From an uncultured Parabacteroides sp. (GTDB lineage Bacteria > Bacteroidota > Bacteroidia > Bacteroidales > Tannerellaceae): DNA of 10,219 bases. A program made the position numbers and the translations under genes. The stretch lies in assembly GCA_937890135.1 (NCBI GenBank), contig CALBYC010000166.1, positions 1 to 10,219 of the forward strand. The letters run 5' to 3'. Shown one piece after another: positions 1 through 7,420 of the stretch (position 1 is its first letter; each line of letters starts with the position of its first letter). The notes beneath the pieces are model-generated. The model was not told where the DNA came from. It did not search any database and was given only the letters and a program-made list of their open reading frames with translations.

Positions 1-28
1 GGGATGCGCCTTAGTTTTGACACAGCCC
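1..28. mobile_element. Possible end of an insertion sequence at the window edge
   Basis: Read on the minus strand, this stretch begins GGGGCTGTGTCAAAAC, which resembles the terminal inverted repeats of several insertion sequences found in Bacteroidales and Firmicutes. It lies 6 bases past the stop codon of a hydrolase gene that is itself broken, which suits an insertion or rearrangement breakpoint. No transposase and no second terminal repeat are visible because the window ends here, so the family cannot be named. It could also be ordinary intergenic sequence. Confidence 0.35.
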
Positions 29-34
29 CTTTGC

Positions 35-605
35 TTATTGTTTATTATGTGTTTTCTTTTCGGCACTACTTAACCTCTCATCAAGCAATTCCGCCAACTT
101 GTCATTATTCAAATCCTGCATCAGAAAATGCGTATTGCCATAGATGCCGATTTTAGGCAACTCTACCAAAGTGGCATTTCCTCCGTGCCTATTGATGGTT
201 TCCACAAACTTGCGAGCCATCTGAAGACGGACACGCCAATTCTCATCACCGAGGTTTTTAGAAGGTGTTTCGGCGCAACATCAAAGTGGAGAAGCCGTCC
301 CTGCCATCGGGAGTCATCTGCCAACAAACGCCCGAGCCTCCATAACCATGCACATAGACAAGCGGAAGCGGCTTGCTGTCGACAGGAATCTGATAATCCA
401 CGAAAGCATGGTCGGCACGATAGCTTTGTCCGGTCTCTTCCTGCTCCGCCCAGCCGACGAATTTACTGTTATCGTATGTCCCAGGTCGCTGCAGGGTCGT
501 GCCTCCTACCGAGAAGTGCCCTTGTTTGAGTATCGCAATGGGCTTTTGCGCTCCGGCAATTGTTGTAGCCGACAGCAACAATGCCGATAAGACTGTTTTC
601 TTCAT
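35..605 (-). pseudogene. Secreted alpha/beta hydrolase, broken by internal deletion
   Basis: Two pieces of one alpha/beta hydrolase gene lie in different frames. The upstream piece (605 down to a stop at 258) has a signal peptide (MKKTVLSALLLSATTIAGAQ) and the oxyanion-hole region VYVHGYGGSG, ending at about residue 110. The downstream piece is readable from about 268 to the stop at 35. It gives the C-terminal part, including GNTHF, whose histidine is probably the catalytic one, and an NRHGG segment typical of Bacteroidales members. The middle, which should carry the nucleophile serine elbow and the acid residue, is missing. The junction is near 270. From what I recall of family length (about 300-340 residues), some 130-150 residues are lost and the join is out of frame. 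The ATG overlaps the stop of the CMD gene by four bases (ATGA), so the original gene was translationally coupled to it. No active enzyme is expected. Confidence 0.82.
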
Positions 606-1741
606 TTCTTTTCCGTCATTTGATTCAACACTTTACGAAGCGGCTCCGTATGACTCTTGCCGAGATTCATTTCCACGATATTCAACAACGCCGAAATCTG
701 TCCCGGAGTAACTCCAAGATGCAGGCATATTGCGGCATGGCTTCCGAACATCGGCTCTACGCCACCCACTCCGGCAAGGATGGACAGTGTGGCAAGTTCA
801 CGCTCCCGGTAGGTCAGCAAATCGCGTTCGAAGAGGTCAGCGAAAAGATGCTCTTTAAGGAATCGCTCGATAGTCGGAGCGAACACGGCATATCCGGCTT
901 TCGGTGCATCGGCTGGTACGCCCGATATTTCGGCAAGCACGTCACGACCGCGCTCGTAGCGGCTTCTGTTGTCTGTAATGGCAGAGGCATCCCGGCCGAC
1001 CGTATCATTTATTCCTTTCGCCTTTCGTTCATCCACAACCTGCATGAAAGTTTGGATGGCTCGCAGGCTACGGGGGAATCCGCAATAGGCGTAGGCGTGA
1101 ATCAGCACTTCGTTAATCTCGTTGATGGTCATGCTTGCTTCCAATGCCTGCATAAGAGCCGATTTCAGATGTTCCAAGTCGCCTTTGCCTGTATAGGACG
1201 CCACAGCAACGATAGCTTGCTCTCTTGTGGTCAGCACTTTGTTTGCTTCGGCATAGCGAGTTTCCGCTTCATTCGTAGCATCATGATATTGCTCATCGCT
1301 TACCGGAGAGAGCCATACGGCAGCATTGTTCTGAGGATTGGTGGTGATGGCAATGTGGGCAAACCAACTGTCAGGTGCCGCCCCGTGCCAATGCTCCACA
1401 TCGGGAGCAATCTCCACGATATCACCTGGAAACAGACGGCGGGCAGGTTGTCCTTTCTCCTGATAGTAGCCGATGCCTGCGGTGGCTATCAAGAGTTGTC
1501 CGGCCTTGTGCGAGTGCCAGCTGTTGCGGCATCCCGGTTCGAAGGTGACATTTGCCATCGGCACATTCAGCTCTTTCTTCTCGGTCAAAGGCGCAAGCCA
1601 TACCTCGCCGGTGAAGTTGGGATTCGGTGAAAGTTTATCGCCCAGCGGATAAGGCTGACGGAAGGTTTCTGCGTTCTGTGCATATACAGCAACGGATGAT
1701 ATAGCCAGCATAGTTGTAAAAAATAATTTTATGACTTTCAT
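602..1741 (-). CDS. Exported cupin plus double carboxymuconolactone decarboxylase-like protein
   Basis: This 379-residue protein starts with a signal peptide (MKVIKLFFTTMLAISSVAVYAQ, cleavage near 21-22), so it acts in the periplasm or outside. A cupin barrel follows at about residues 60-130. It fits the metal-binding motif G-x5-H-x-H with G70, H76 and H78, Q82 where glutamate is usual, and H117 or H119 as the last ligand. Two CMD/AhpD-like helical domains come next at about 165-245 and 290-370. The AhpD CxxC redox pair is absent, so peroxidase activity of that type is unlikely. The substrate is unknown; such proteins are often guessed to act on quinone-like or lactone compounds. The same frame stays open upstream to 1912, but I chose the ATG at 1741. 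It precedes the signal peptide, and the extra upstream codons are the out-of-frame end of the NTF2-like gene. It is the only intact gene of its operon. Confidence 0.88.
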   Translation of the reverse strand: MKVIKLFFTTMLAISSVAVYAQNAETFRQPYPLGDKLSPNPNFTGEVWLAPLTEKKELNVPMANVTFEPGCRNSWHSHKAGQLLIATAGIGYYQEKGQPARRLFPGDIVEIAPDVEHWHGAAPDSWFAHIAITTNPQNNAAVWLSPVSDEQYHDATNEAETRYAEANKVLTTREQAIVAVASYTGKGDLEHLKSALMQALEASMTINEINEVLIHAYAYCGFPRSLRAIQTFMQVVDERKAKGINDTVGRDASAITDNRSRYERGRDVLAEISGVPADAPKAGYAVFAPTIERFLKEHLFADLFERDLLTYRERELATLSILAGVGGVEPMFGSHAAICLHLGVTPGQISALLNIVEMNLGKSHTEPLRKVLNQMTEKK

Positions 1742-1752
1742 CGGTTGTTTGA

Positions 1753-2204
1753 TTATTCCCCTAAAGTTCTCGTAAAAGCAAGTGTGGAAAGTTGCCATTT
1801 CCCGTTTTCCATGACATAAACTTCCGAAACGATAAAGGGGAAACGTACTGCATTGCCTCCGACCACTGAGTTCAGATGGATCCGGCTGTAAACTGTTGCC
1901 GTTCCTGGGCAAATTCTACCTGCACATCATGTATCTCAGCTTTCTTGTACCAGATGCCACCGGTACGAATGGTCTCCAGCTCCTGCTGCTTACCCCAAAA
2001 ACCGCCCATATGGACGAATTGCGAGTTCTCATGGAACAGTTCTGCCAACTTCTCCACATTTTTTCCTGCCATCCAGTCCCATTTGTCGTTCGACAAATCG
2101 ATTATGGCCTGTTCTTCGGCAGTGAATACTTTCTGATTCTCCTGTGCATTCGCTCTGACTACCAAAGTCAGCAACATGAATACAGTAACGACCAATGGTT
2201 TCAT
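1753..2204 (-). pseudogene. Exported NTF2/SnoaL-like protein, frameshifted
   Basis: The first part (2204 down to a stop at 1872) encodes a signal peptide (MKPLVVTVFMLLTLVVRANA) and the N-terminal half of an NTF2-like fold of the DUF4440/SnoaL kind, with the segments WDWMAGKNVEKL and FVHMGGFWGK. The frame then ends early. Moving one frame over at about 1900-1904 restores the expected C-terminal half (TVYSRIHLNSVVGG, then FIVSEVYV, then ENGKW), which runs to a stop at 1753. One missing base, plausibly an A in the GAACGG stretch, accounts for this: 452 bases are present where 453 would give 150 residues. The stop is 11 bases before the CMD gene. The family includes small isomerases, hydrolases and binding proteins, and the ligand is unknown. 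It could be a real recent mutation or a sequencing error. The sequence is otherwise undecayed. Confidence 0.8.
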
Positions 2205-2233
2205 ATTGTTCTGATTTTTAATTATTACTAATG

Positions 2234-2241
2234 CAAAGATA
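2234..2241 (-). promoter_or_regulatory. Bacteroides-type -7 box for the NTF2/CMD/hydrolase operon
   Basis: The minus strand reads TATCTTTG, an exact match to the Bacteroidetes -7 consensus TAnnTTTG, 29 bases upstream of the NTF2-like ATG. A TTTG that could serve as the -33 element lies at 2267-2270, but at 25 bases the spacing is longer than the usual 19-21, so the upstream element is weak or activator-assisted. Confidence 0.6.
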
Positions 2242-2271
2242 ACGGCATTGCAGAAAAGTGACTTTACAAAA

Positions 2272-2301
2272 AATCGGTAAGAAATGCATTTTTTACCGAT
2301 T
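2272..2301. promoter_or_regulatory. Perfect 9-bp inverted repeat, probable operator
   Basis: AATCGGTAA (2272-2280) and TTACCGATT (2293-2301) form a perfect inverted repeat around a 12-base AT-rich spacer that itself contains the palindrome AATGCATT. It lies 30-60 bases upstream of the -7 box of the secreted-enzyme operon, a normal place for an activator or repressor site. The half-site spacing of about two helical turns suits a dimeric regulator. No U-run follows on either strand that would make it a terminator. The regulator itself is not in the window. Confidence 0.5.
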
Positions 2302-2414
2302 CTACAAGAAGGGAAAGACAGCTATTCTCTGTAATCCGGTGGTTGTATCTTTTCAATCATTTTTCTCTTGCAGATGATAAACAAATACCATACTTCACTC
2401 CTCCACAAAGTTGG

Positions 2415-2458
2415 AAAAATGGTCTCACCATCTCTCACCTGGCATTTTTTCAAGACCA
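2415..2458 (-). terminator. Possible weak terminator after the MATE gene
   Basis: On the minus strand TGGTCT (2458-2453) can pair with AGACCA (2425-2420), and five T residues follow immediately (2419-2415). The stem is only 6 bp with a 27-base loop, so it is weak on its own. It sits downstream of the MATE stop codon and overlaps a sequence complementary to the nearby tandem repeat. It may therefore be one of two alternative structures. Confidence 0.3.
2423..2440. repeat. Inverted copy of the downstream 11-bp repeat
   Basis: This 18-base stretch is the reverse complement of two adjacent units of the tandem repeat at 2490-2530, with one base missing. Its last ten bases, TCTCTCACCT, are an exact complement to AGGTGAGAGA, which occurs three times in the array. 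It can therefore pair with the array in more than one register across a spacer of about 50 bases. Confidence 0.7.
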
Positions 2459-2489
2459 AATCATTGCAGTACAAACAGTTATGTTTGAT

Positions 2490-2530
2490 GAGAGATAGGT
2501 GAGAGATAGGTGAGAGATAGGTGAGAGATA
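2490..2530. repeat. 11-bp tandem repeat, about 3.7 copies
   Basis: The unit GAGAGATAGGT occurs as three perfect consecutive copies (2490-2500, 2501-2511, 2512-2522) followed by an 8-base partial copy at 2523-2530. The array ends 5 bases before the MATE stop codon at 2536, so it lies in the 3' untranslated region of the MATE operon. Perfect short units like this can change copy number by slippage. Confidence 0.9.
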
Positions 2531-2535
2531 CCTAT

Positions 2536-3831
2536 TTAACTGATTCGCCTGAATATTCCTGGTGCGAGACAGGTTTGTACCATTCCTCTTGACAAAAGAT
2601 ACACGATAAAGGCAAGCCATAAGGCATGATTCCCGATCAAAGCACGCAAAGACATATAGACGACAAAAAAGCATATAGAGGCAATCAACATGGAGTAAAG
2701 CATCTGGCGGGAGGCTGTCGCACCGATATAAATGCCATCCCACAAGAAAGCTGCCATTCCAGCCAAAGGTATGCACCAAGTCCAGAAAGCGTATCGGGTT
2801 GCCGCATTTAGTACCATCTCCTCATTCGTCAACAGGGCTAAAAACGATTTGCCACCCGTGATATACAAAACAGTAAACAACAAGGAAAGTCCGGCACCCC
2901 ATGCGAACAACACCCGGACCAATCTTTTGAATCCATTTAGGTTTTTCGCACCGACATAACGTCCCGTCAATGCCTCTGCCGCATAGGCAAATCCGTCCAT
3001 CACATAAGAAAACATAGTAAAGAGCTGCATTAACAATGCATTGACAGCTAAAATTACCTCTCCCCTCCCCGCCCCTTGTGATGTGAAATAGGTCGTCACA
3101 GCCACCAAGCATAATGTCCGGAAAAAAATATCCCTGTTTAGCAAAAAAAAGGATTTCAGTGCATTCCGCTCCATCACCTTCTTGAAGTCAAGCAAGCGCC
3201 AAAGGCGGCAATAATAAACATACCACAGCAGTGTCGCAAATAAAAAGCCCGCATATTGCGCCACGAGCGTGCCCAATGCGACTCCCGCCACCCCCATTTT
3301 GAAAAGAAAGACAAAGCACAGACTGGAAAAAATATTGACAACATTCTGGGCAATGGCTATATACATGGGAAAACGTGAATTCTGCATCCCCACATACCAT
3401 CCCGCATAGCTGTACAAACCCAATACGGCGGGAGCTCCCCATATACATATCCGGAAATAAAGTCCGGCAAGCTCCTTTATCTCTTCTGTCGTTCGGACAA
3501 ACAAGAATGCTCCGTGCAAAATCAACGATTGAAAGAGAATGAGCAAAAAACCCAAGCCTACCGCCATTCCTACAGAACGGACAAATACCAGCGAAGATTC
3601 CTTCAAGTCTCTACGGCCATAAGCCTGGGATGCCAAACCGCTTGTCCCCATTCTCAGGAAAGCAAACATCCAATATATCATATTGAAGAACATCCCTCCC
3701 ACCGCAATGGCTCCGATGTATGCAGCAGAACCCAAATGGCCTACGATTGCCACATCCACGAGCCCCAATAAGGGTACGGTTATATTTGAAATAATTGACG
3801 GGAGAGCTAAATTTAAGATCTTCTTGTTCAT
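2536..3831 (-). CDS. MATE family efflux transporter, DinF-like
   Basis: This 431-residue protein is hydrophobic throughout, with about twelve membrane segments, the usual length for the MATE family. These inner-membrane antiporters expel drugs, metabolites or toxic organic molecules using a Na+ or H+ gradient. The N-terminal half has the family pattern LPSIISNITVPLLGLVDVAI followed by VGHLG (residues 10-34, with D26 in the first helix) and a loop MGTSGLASQAYGRRD near 61-75. The second half repeats it as MDGFAYAAEALTGRYVGAKN, as expected for an internally duplicated transporter. The pattern is closest to the DinF subgroup. The ATG lies 2 bases after the corA-like stop, so it is the last gene of a four-gene operon and probably translationally coupled. 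The substrate cannot be read from the sequence. Confidence 0.92.
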   Translation of the reverse strand: MNKKILNLALPSIISNITVPLLGLVDVAIVGHLGSAAYIGAIAVGGMFFNMIYWMFAFLRMGTSGLASQAYGRRDLKESSLVFVRSVGMAVGLGFLLILFQSLILHGAFLFVRTTEEIKELAGLYFRICIWGAPAVLGLYSYAGWYVGMQNSRFPMYIAIAQNVVNIFSSLCFVFLFKMGVAGVALGTLVAQYAGFLFATLLWYVYYCRLWRLLDFKKVMERNALKSFFLLNRDIFFRTLCLVAVTTYFTSQGAGRGEVILAVNALLMQLFTMFSYVMDGFAYAAEALTGRYVGAKNLNGFKRLVRVLFAWGAGLSLLFTVLYITGGKSFLALLTNEEMVLNAATRYAFWTWCIPLAGMAAFLWDGIYIGATASRQMLYSMLIASICFFVVYMSLRALIGNHALWLAFIVYLLSRGMVQTCLAPGIFRRIS

Positions 3832-3833
3832 CT

Positions 3834-4928
3834 TTATTTGTTCCAGCCCCTTCTACGCAAATAAGCCCAAGAAATGAAGGCTGCTACAAGCATGATCAGC
3901 CATGCGAACAAATACCCGTAACGCCAGTCCAACTCAGGCATATTATTGAAGTTCATCCCCCATATCCCGGCAAGGAATGTCAACGGGATGAATATGGTAG
4001 AAACGACCGTTAACCGTTTCATTATGGAATTGAGACGCAAGTCATTGTTGGAGATGTACAAATCGACCAACGAGGATGTCAATTCCCTGCAGCTCTCCGT
4101 CGTCTGGAGTGTAAACAAAACCTGGTCGTACATGTCATTATACAGAGGCATCAAGTCCGCAGTAATAAACCCTCCCGTGCTATGCGGCAACTTATTGAGT
4201 TGGTCCTTCAACGGTGTCATATTACGACGTATCGTGATGGCATCCTTACGCCTTTGCTGGATAATTTGCCCGGTATCATCGGGCGCATTGTCTATGTCAA
4301 ACAATAAATCCTCAACATCTTCCAGCATGCCCTCTGTCTGGGAAGCAGTATCAACATAACATGAGGTAAGCGCATTCAACAAATGAATCATCAACTGACC
4401 GGAATGACCGGAACGAATATTCAGCACATTATCCGTCAAGGCTTTTTTCACCTCCTCGAAAATAGGATATTGGTCCCGCTCCCGAAAACTGAAAACGACC
4501 TGTTTGGTAACCAAAAGACAAATGTGTTCAACCTGCAGTTCTTGCGAATCGTCATAAAAGCAAACATTCATCACCACCAACAACTTGTCTTGATAGTCTT
4601 CTATCTTTGCTATATGTTGCGGGGTCAAAATATCTTTGGCATCTAATCGATGCAGTCCATACCCGCTCATAATGCGAGTCACCAACTCTGAATCCGCCAG
4701 ACCGCAGATTTCTATCCAATGCATGTTGTTCGCATCCCCTTTAAAATCCATGGCATAATATTGGCTTTTGGTCAGAACTTGCGAATGTACGGACTGGGCA
4801 TTGTATGTCGTCAAACGAATGGATGTCGCGACATTCTCCTCGCCGACATAATTATAATGTTCGGCCAGATGGCGGTTCGCATTTTTCTTGCGATTGTGAT
4901 GATGGTACAAAACGGTTCTTCTTCTCAT
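3834..4928 (-). CDS. corA: CorA-type magnesium/cobalt transporter
   Basis: This 364-residue protein has the two-part layout of CorA channels: a long acidic cytoplasmic domain (residues 1 to about 300), then two C-terminal membrane helices at about 305-323 and 336-356. The signature GMN motif is at 324-326, in the stretch LAGIWGMNF, followed by the periplasmic loop NNMPELDW. CorA forms homopentamers in the inner membrane and lets in Mg2+, and in some cases Co2+ or Ni2+. The frame is open back to a TTG at 4943, which would overlap the mutS2 stop. I chose the ATG at 4928, 11 bases after that stop, because ATG is much the commoner start. The N-terminal 30 residues are basic and histidine-rich (YHHHNRKKN), which may be a lineage-specific extension. 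Cation selectivity is an inference from the family. Confidence 0.93.
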   Translation of the reverse strand: MRRRTVLYHHHNRKKNANRHLAEHYNYVGEENVATSIRLTTYNAQSVHSQVLTKSQYYAMDFKGDANNMHWIEICGLADSELVTRIMSGYGLHRLDAKDILTPQHIAKIEDYQDKLLVVMNVCFYDDSQELQVEHICLLVTKQVVFSFRERDQYPIFEEVKKALTDNVLNIRSGHSGQLMIHLLNALTSCYVDTASQTEGMLEDVEDLLFDIDNAPDDTGQIIQQRRKDAITIRRNMTPLKDQLNKLPHSTGGFITADLMPLYNDMYDQVLFTLQTTESCRELTSSLVDLYISNNDLRLNSIMKRLTVVSTIFIPLTFLAGIWGMNFNNMPELDWRYGYLFAWLIMLVAAFISWAYLRRRGWNK

Positions 4929-4939
4929 GTTATCTCGGT

Positions 4940-7408
4940 TCAATCCAATTCAACTACTGTGATACCTGCTCCTCCAAACTGGACATGCTCATCTCGGAAA
5001 CTCTTTACGCCGGGAACTGTACGCAAATACTCGCGGATTAGTTGACGTAATATGCCCGTGCCCGTTCCATGTAAAATGCGCACCTGCGCTGCTCCGACTT
5101 GAATAGCGTCATCAATAAAATAAGTAACCGCCTGCAAAGCCTCATCGCCCCGCATTCCCCGGACATCGATTTCCTGCTTGAAATTCAATTTCTTCTCATG
5201 CATTTGATCGGAAGTACGCTCGCTTATGAACGTGCTCTTCTGAATATCCCTCTTGATTTGTCCTTTGCTGACTTTTTCCAAACGGTCCAAATCCACTGTA
5301 CTCTTGATCATGCCCAAAGCTATAACAGCCTGCTTGCCCTGGATTTCCAATACAGTGCCGGACGACATCTGGCCTTTAAGACGAACCATGTCACCCACTT
5401 CGATGGTCTCCTTGTTGAAAGCAGGTTGGACGGTGCTTTTTTGTTTTTGCTTCTTACGCTCAGCACGTTCCTTCATTTTTGCCACCTTGCGAGCTATCCT
5501 GTCATCCTCTTCGTTGGTCTTGTCAAGCTCCTCCTTGAAAACACGTAACTCCTGACGTGCCAATTTCGTCCGTTCTTTTTCCGCCTGCGCTTCTTTGATT
5601 TCCCGGATAGTATTTTCCACCTTGGCATTTGCATCCGACACTATTTGGGAAGCTTCGCGCTTTGCCTCACGCATGATTTCTTTACGCTGTGCATTCACCT
5701 CGTTCAAATCATTCTCATAGGTAGATATTACTTCTTCCAATCGCTTCTCCCGCTGGCGAATGTTTTGCCGCTTGCTTTCCCAATAACGCTTGTCCCTGAC
5801 AATATCCTGCAAATATTTGTCCATATTGATATAGTCCTGACCCACCTTTTCCGATGCCTCGGCTATCACCTCTTCCGGCAAACCTATTTTTCTGGCAATT
5901 TCTATGGCAAACGAACTGCCCGGGTTACCTATCGCCAGCTTAAAAAGCGGCTGCATCAAATGACGGTCGTACAGCATTGCCCCGTTCACGACTCCGGGCG
6001 TTTCTTCCGCAAAGTGTTTCAAATTCTGATAATGGGTCTTTATCTCCCCGAAACTGCCGTGCTGGTTGAAACGAGCCAACAAAGCCTCTGCAATAGCGCC
6101 TCCTATTTGCGGTTCCGTGCCACTCCCAAACTCGTCAATCAGCAGCATCGTCCGGTCATCACAGTTTCGCACGAAATATTTCATGTGGGTCAAATGAGAG
6201 GAATATGTGCTCAGGTCATTCTCTATGCTTTGTTCATCACCTATGTCTATGAACAAATTGGAAAAAACGCCCATGCGCGAGCTTTCATGCATCGAGACCA
6301 AAAGCCCGCACTGCATCATATATTGCAGTAATCCGACTGTTTTCAAGCACACGGACTTACCTCCTGCGTTCGGTCCCGAAATAATCAGGATACGCTTTTC
6401 TGCCGTCAAAGTGATGTCCAAAGGGACTACGGACTTCTGCTGCTTTTTCAAAGAGAGAAACAGCAGCGGATGAATCGCTCTCGCCCAATCCACAAGCGGC
6501 ATATCTTCTATGACCGGATGCACCCCTCCTATTTCCTGTGCGAACACGGCTTTTGCCCGAATGAAATCAATGTCGGCCAAAAAGACGTATGATTGCAGAA
6601 TGTCCGGCGCAAGCGGGCGTATGGTATCCGTAAACGAGGTCAGTATGCGGATGATCTCTCGCTTCTCTTCGCCTTCCAGTTCCCTAATCCGGTTATTAGC
6701 TTCCACGACCACTTCGGGTTCAATGAAAACCGTTTTCCCTGTTGCAGACTCGTCATGCACGATTCCCCGGATCTTCCGTTTGAACGCAGGCGCAACCGGA
6801 ATCATCAACCTGCCATCGCGCATGGTCGGAGAAACATCTTTATCCACCACCCCTTCGCTTTGGGCGGTACGTAAGATGGACTGCAAGCTACGTGAGATAC
6901 TGCTCATCGTGATCGCCATCTCGCGCCTGATGGATTGCAGCTCCGGGGAAGCGGAATCTTTCACTTTCCCGAATTTATCCAATATAGCATCTATCTTCCC
7001 TATCAATTGCGGAAAAGGAACAACGTTGCCAGCCAACTCCGACAGCTTAGGGTATTTGGGTTCGCCCTCTTCGTCCGGGCGGAAGAAGCGTAAAATGTCC
7101 AGAATCGTTTGTAACGATCGTTTCAAGTCAAACAGCTCCTTCTCGTCCAGCCACGTTCCCTCGGGGCGAATCCGCTTCAAAGAATAGCGGACATCGAAAT
7201 AATAATCTGTCGGGAAATCGTCTTCACCTTGCAGAATGCGGACAAATTCACCGACTTGTTCCAGACGGCCATTGATTACCTGGTAATCTGAAGAAAAGCT
7301 CATCTCGGACACACGTTCTTTCCCCAAGGTGCTCAAACATTTGTCAGACACCAAAAGACGGATTCGGTCAAAACCCGTCTTCTGCTCGAAATTAGATGGA
7401 TATATCAC
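4940..7408 (-). CDS. mutS2: MutS2 ATPase with Smr nuclease domain
   Basis: At 822 residues this is full length for MutS2. The ABC-type ATPase core has Walker A GPNAGGKS at 345-352 and Walker B LLIDEFGSGTEP with D425 and E426. A long charged coiled coil at about 510-640 (the clamp, rich in E, K, R and Q) follows, then a linker rich in RKKQKQK, a small beta-rich segment near 665-710, and a C-terminal Smr domain at about 745-822. That domain shows IDVRG (D748) and HGTGTG (H780), the residues linked to nuclease activity. MutS2 lacks the mismatch-recognition domain of MutS. In other bacteria it is known to suppress recombination or to split collided ribosomes. The start is a GTG preceded by AGGA, 12 bases after the PDZ gene; the next gene follows after 11 bases. 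Confidence 0.96.
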   Translation of the reverse strand: MIYPSNFEQKTGFDRIRLLVSDKCLSTLGKERVSEMSFSSDYQVINGRLEQVGEFVRILQGEDDFPTDYYFDVRYSLKRIRPEGTWLDEKELFDLKRSLQTILDILRFFRPDEEGEPKYPKLSELAGNVVPFPQLIGKIDAILDKFGKVKDSASPELQSIRREMAITMSSISRSLQSILRTAQSEGVVDKDVSPTMRDGRLMIPVAPAFKRKIRGIVHDESATGKTVFIEPEVVVEANNRIRELEGEEKREIIRILTSFTDTIRPLAPDILQSYVFLADIDFIRAKAVFAQEIGGVHPVIEDMPLVDWARAIHPLLFLSLKKQQKSVVPLDITLTAEKRILIISGPNAGGKSVCLKTVGLLQYMMQCGLLVSMHESSRMGVFSNLFIDIGDEQSIENDLSTYSSHLTHMKYFVRNCDDRTMLLIDEFGSGTEPQIGGAIAEALLARFNQHGSFGEIKTHYQNLKHFAEETPGVVNGAMLYDRHLMQPLFKLAIGNPGSSFAIEIARKIGLPEEVIAEASEKVGQDYINMDKYLQDIVRDKRYWESKRQNIRQREKRLEEVISTYENDLNEVNAQRKEIMREAKREASQIVSDANAKVENTIREIKEAQAEKERTKLARQELRVFKEELDKTNEEDDRIARKVAKMKERAERKKQKQKSTVQPAFNKETIEVGDMVRLKGQMSSGTVLEIQGKQAVIALGMIKSTVDLDRLEKVSKGQIKRDIQKSTFISERTSDQMHEKKLNFKQEIDVRGMRGDEALQAVTYFIDDAIQVGAAQVRILHGTGTGILRQLIREYLRTVPGVKSFRDEHVQFGGAGITVVELD

Positions 7409-7420
7409 AATAATTCCTGT

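Noticed and set aside
581..1630. 349-codon open frame on the plus strand
   Set aside because: It is antisense to the CMD gene, has no family resemblance and has the composition of a shadow frame.
1742..1912. Upstream extension of the CMD reading frame to 1912
   Set aside because: The extra residues are the NTF2-like gene read out of frame, and the signal peptide begins at the ATG at 1741.
2374..2502. 42-codon frame on the plus strand running across the antirepeat into the tandem repeat
   Set aside because: No ribosome binding site, no recognisable domain, and it is made largely of the repeat structure; probably chance.
2490..2530. CRISPR array
   Set aside because: The 11-bp units are directly adjacent with no spacers, so this is a simple tandem repeat.
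4929..4943. TTG start for the CorA protein at 4943, overlapping the mutS2 stop
   Set aside because: An in-frame ATG five codons later is the more likely start; the TTG remains possible.
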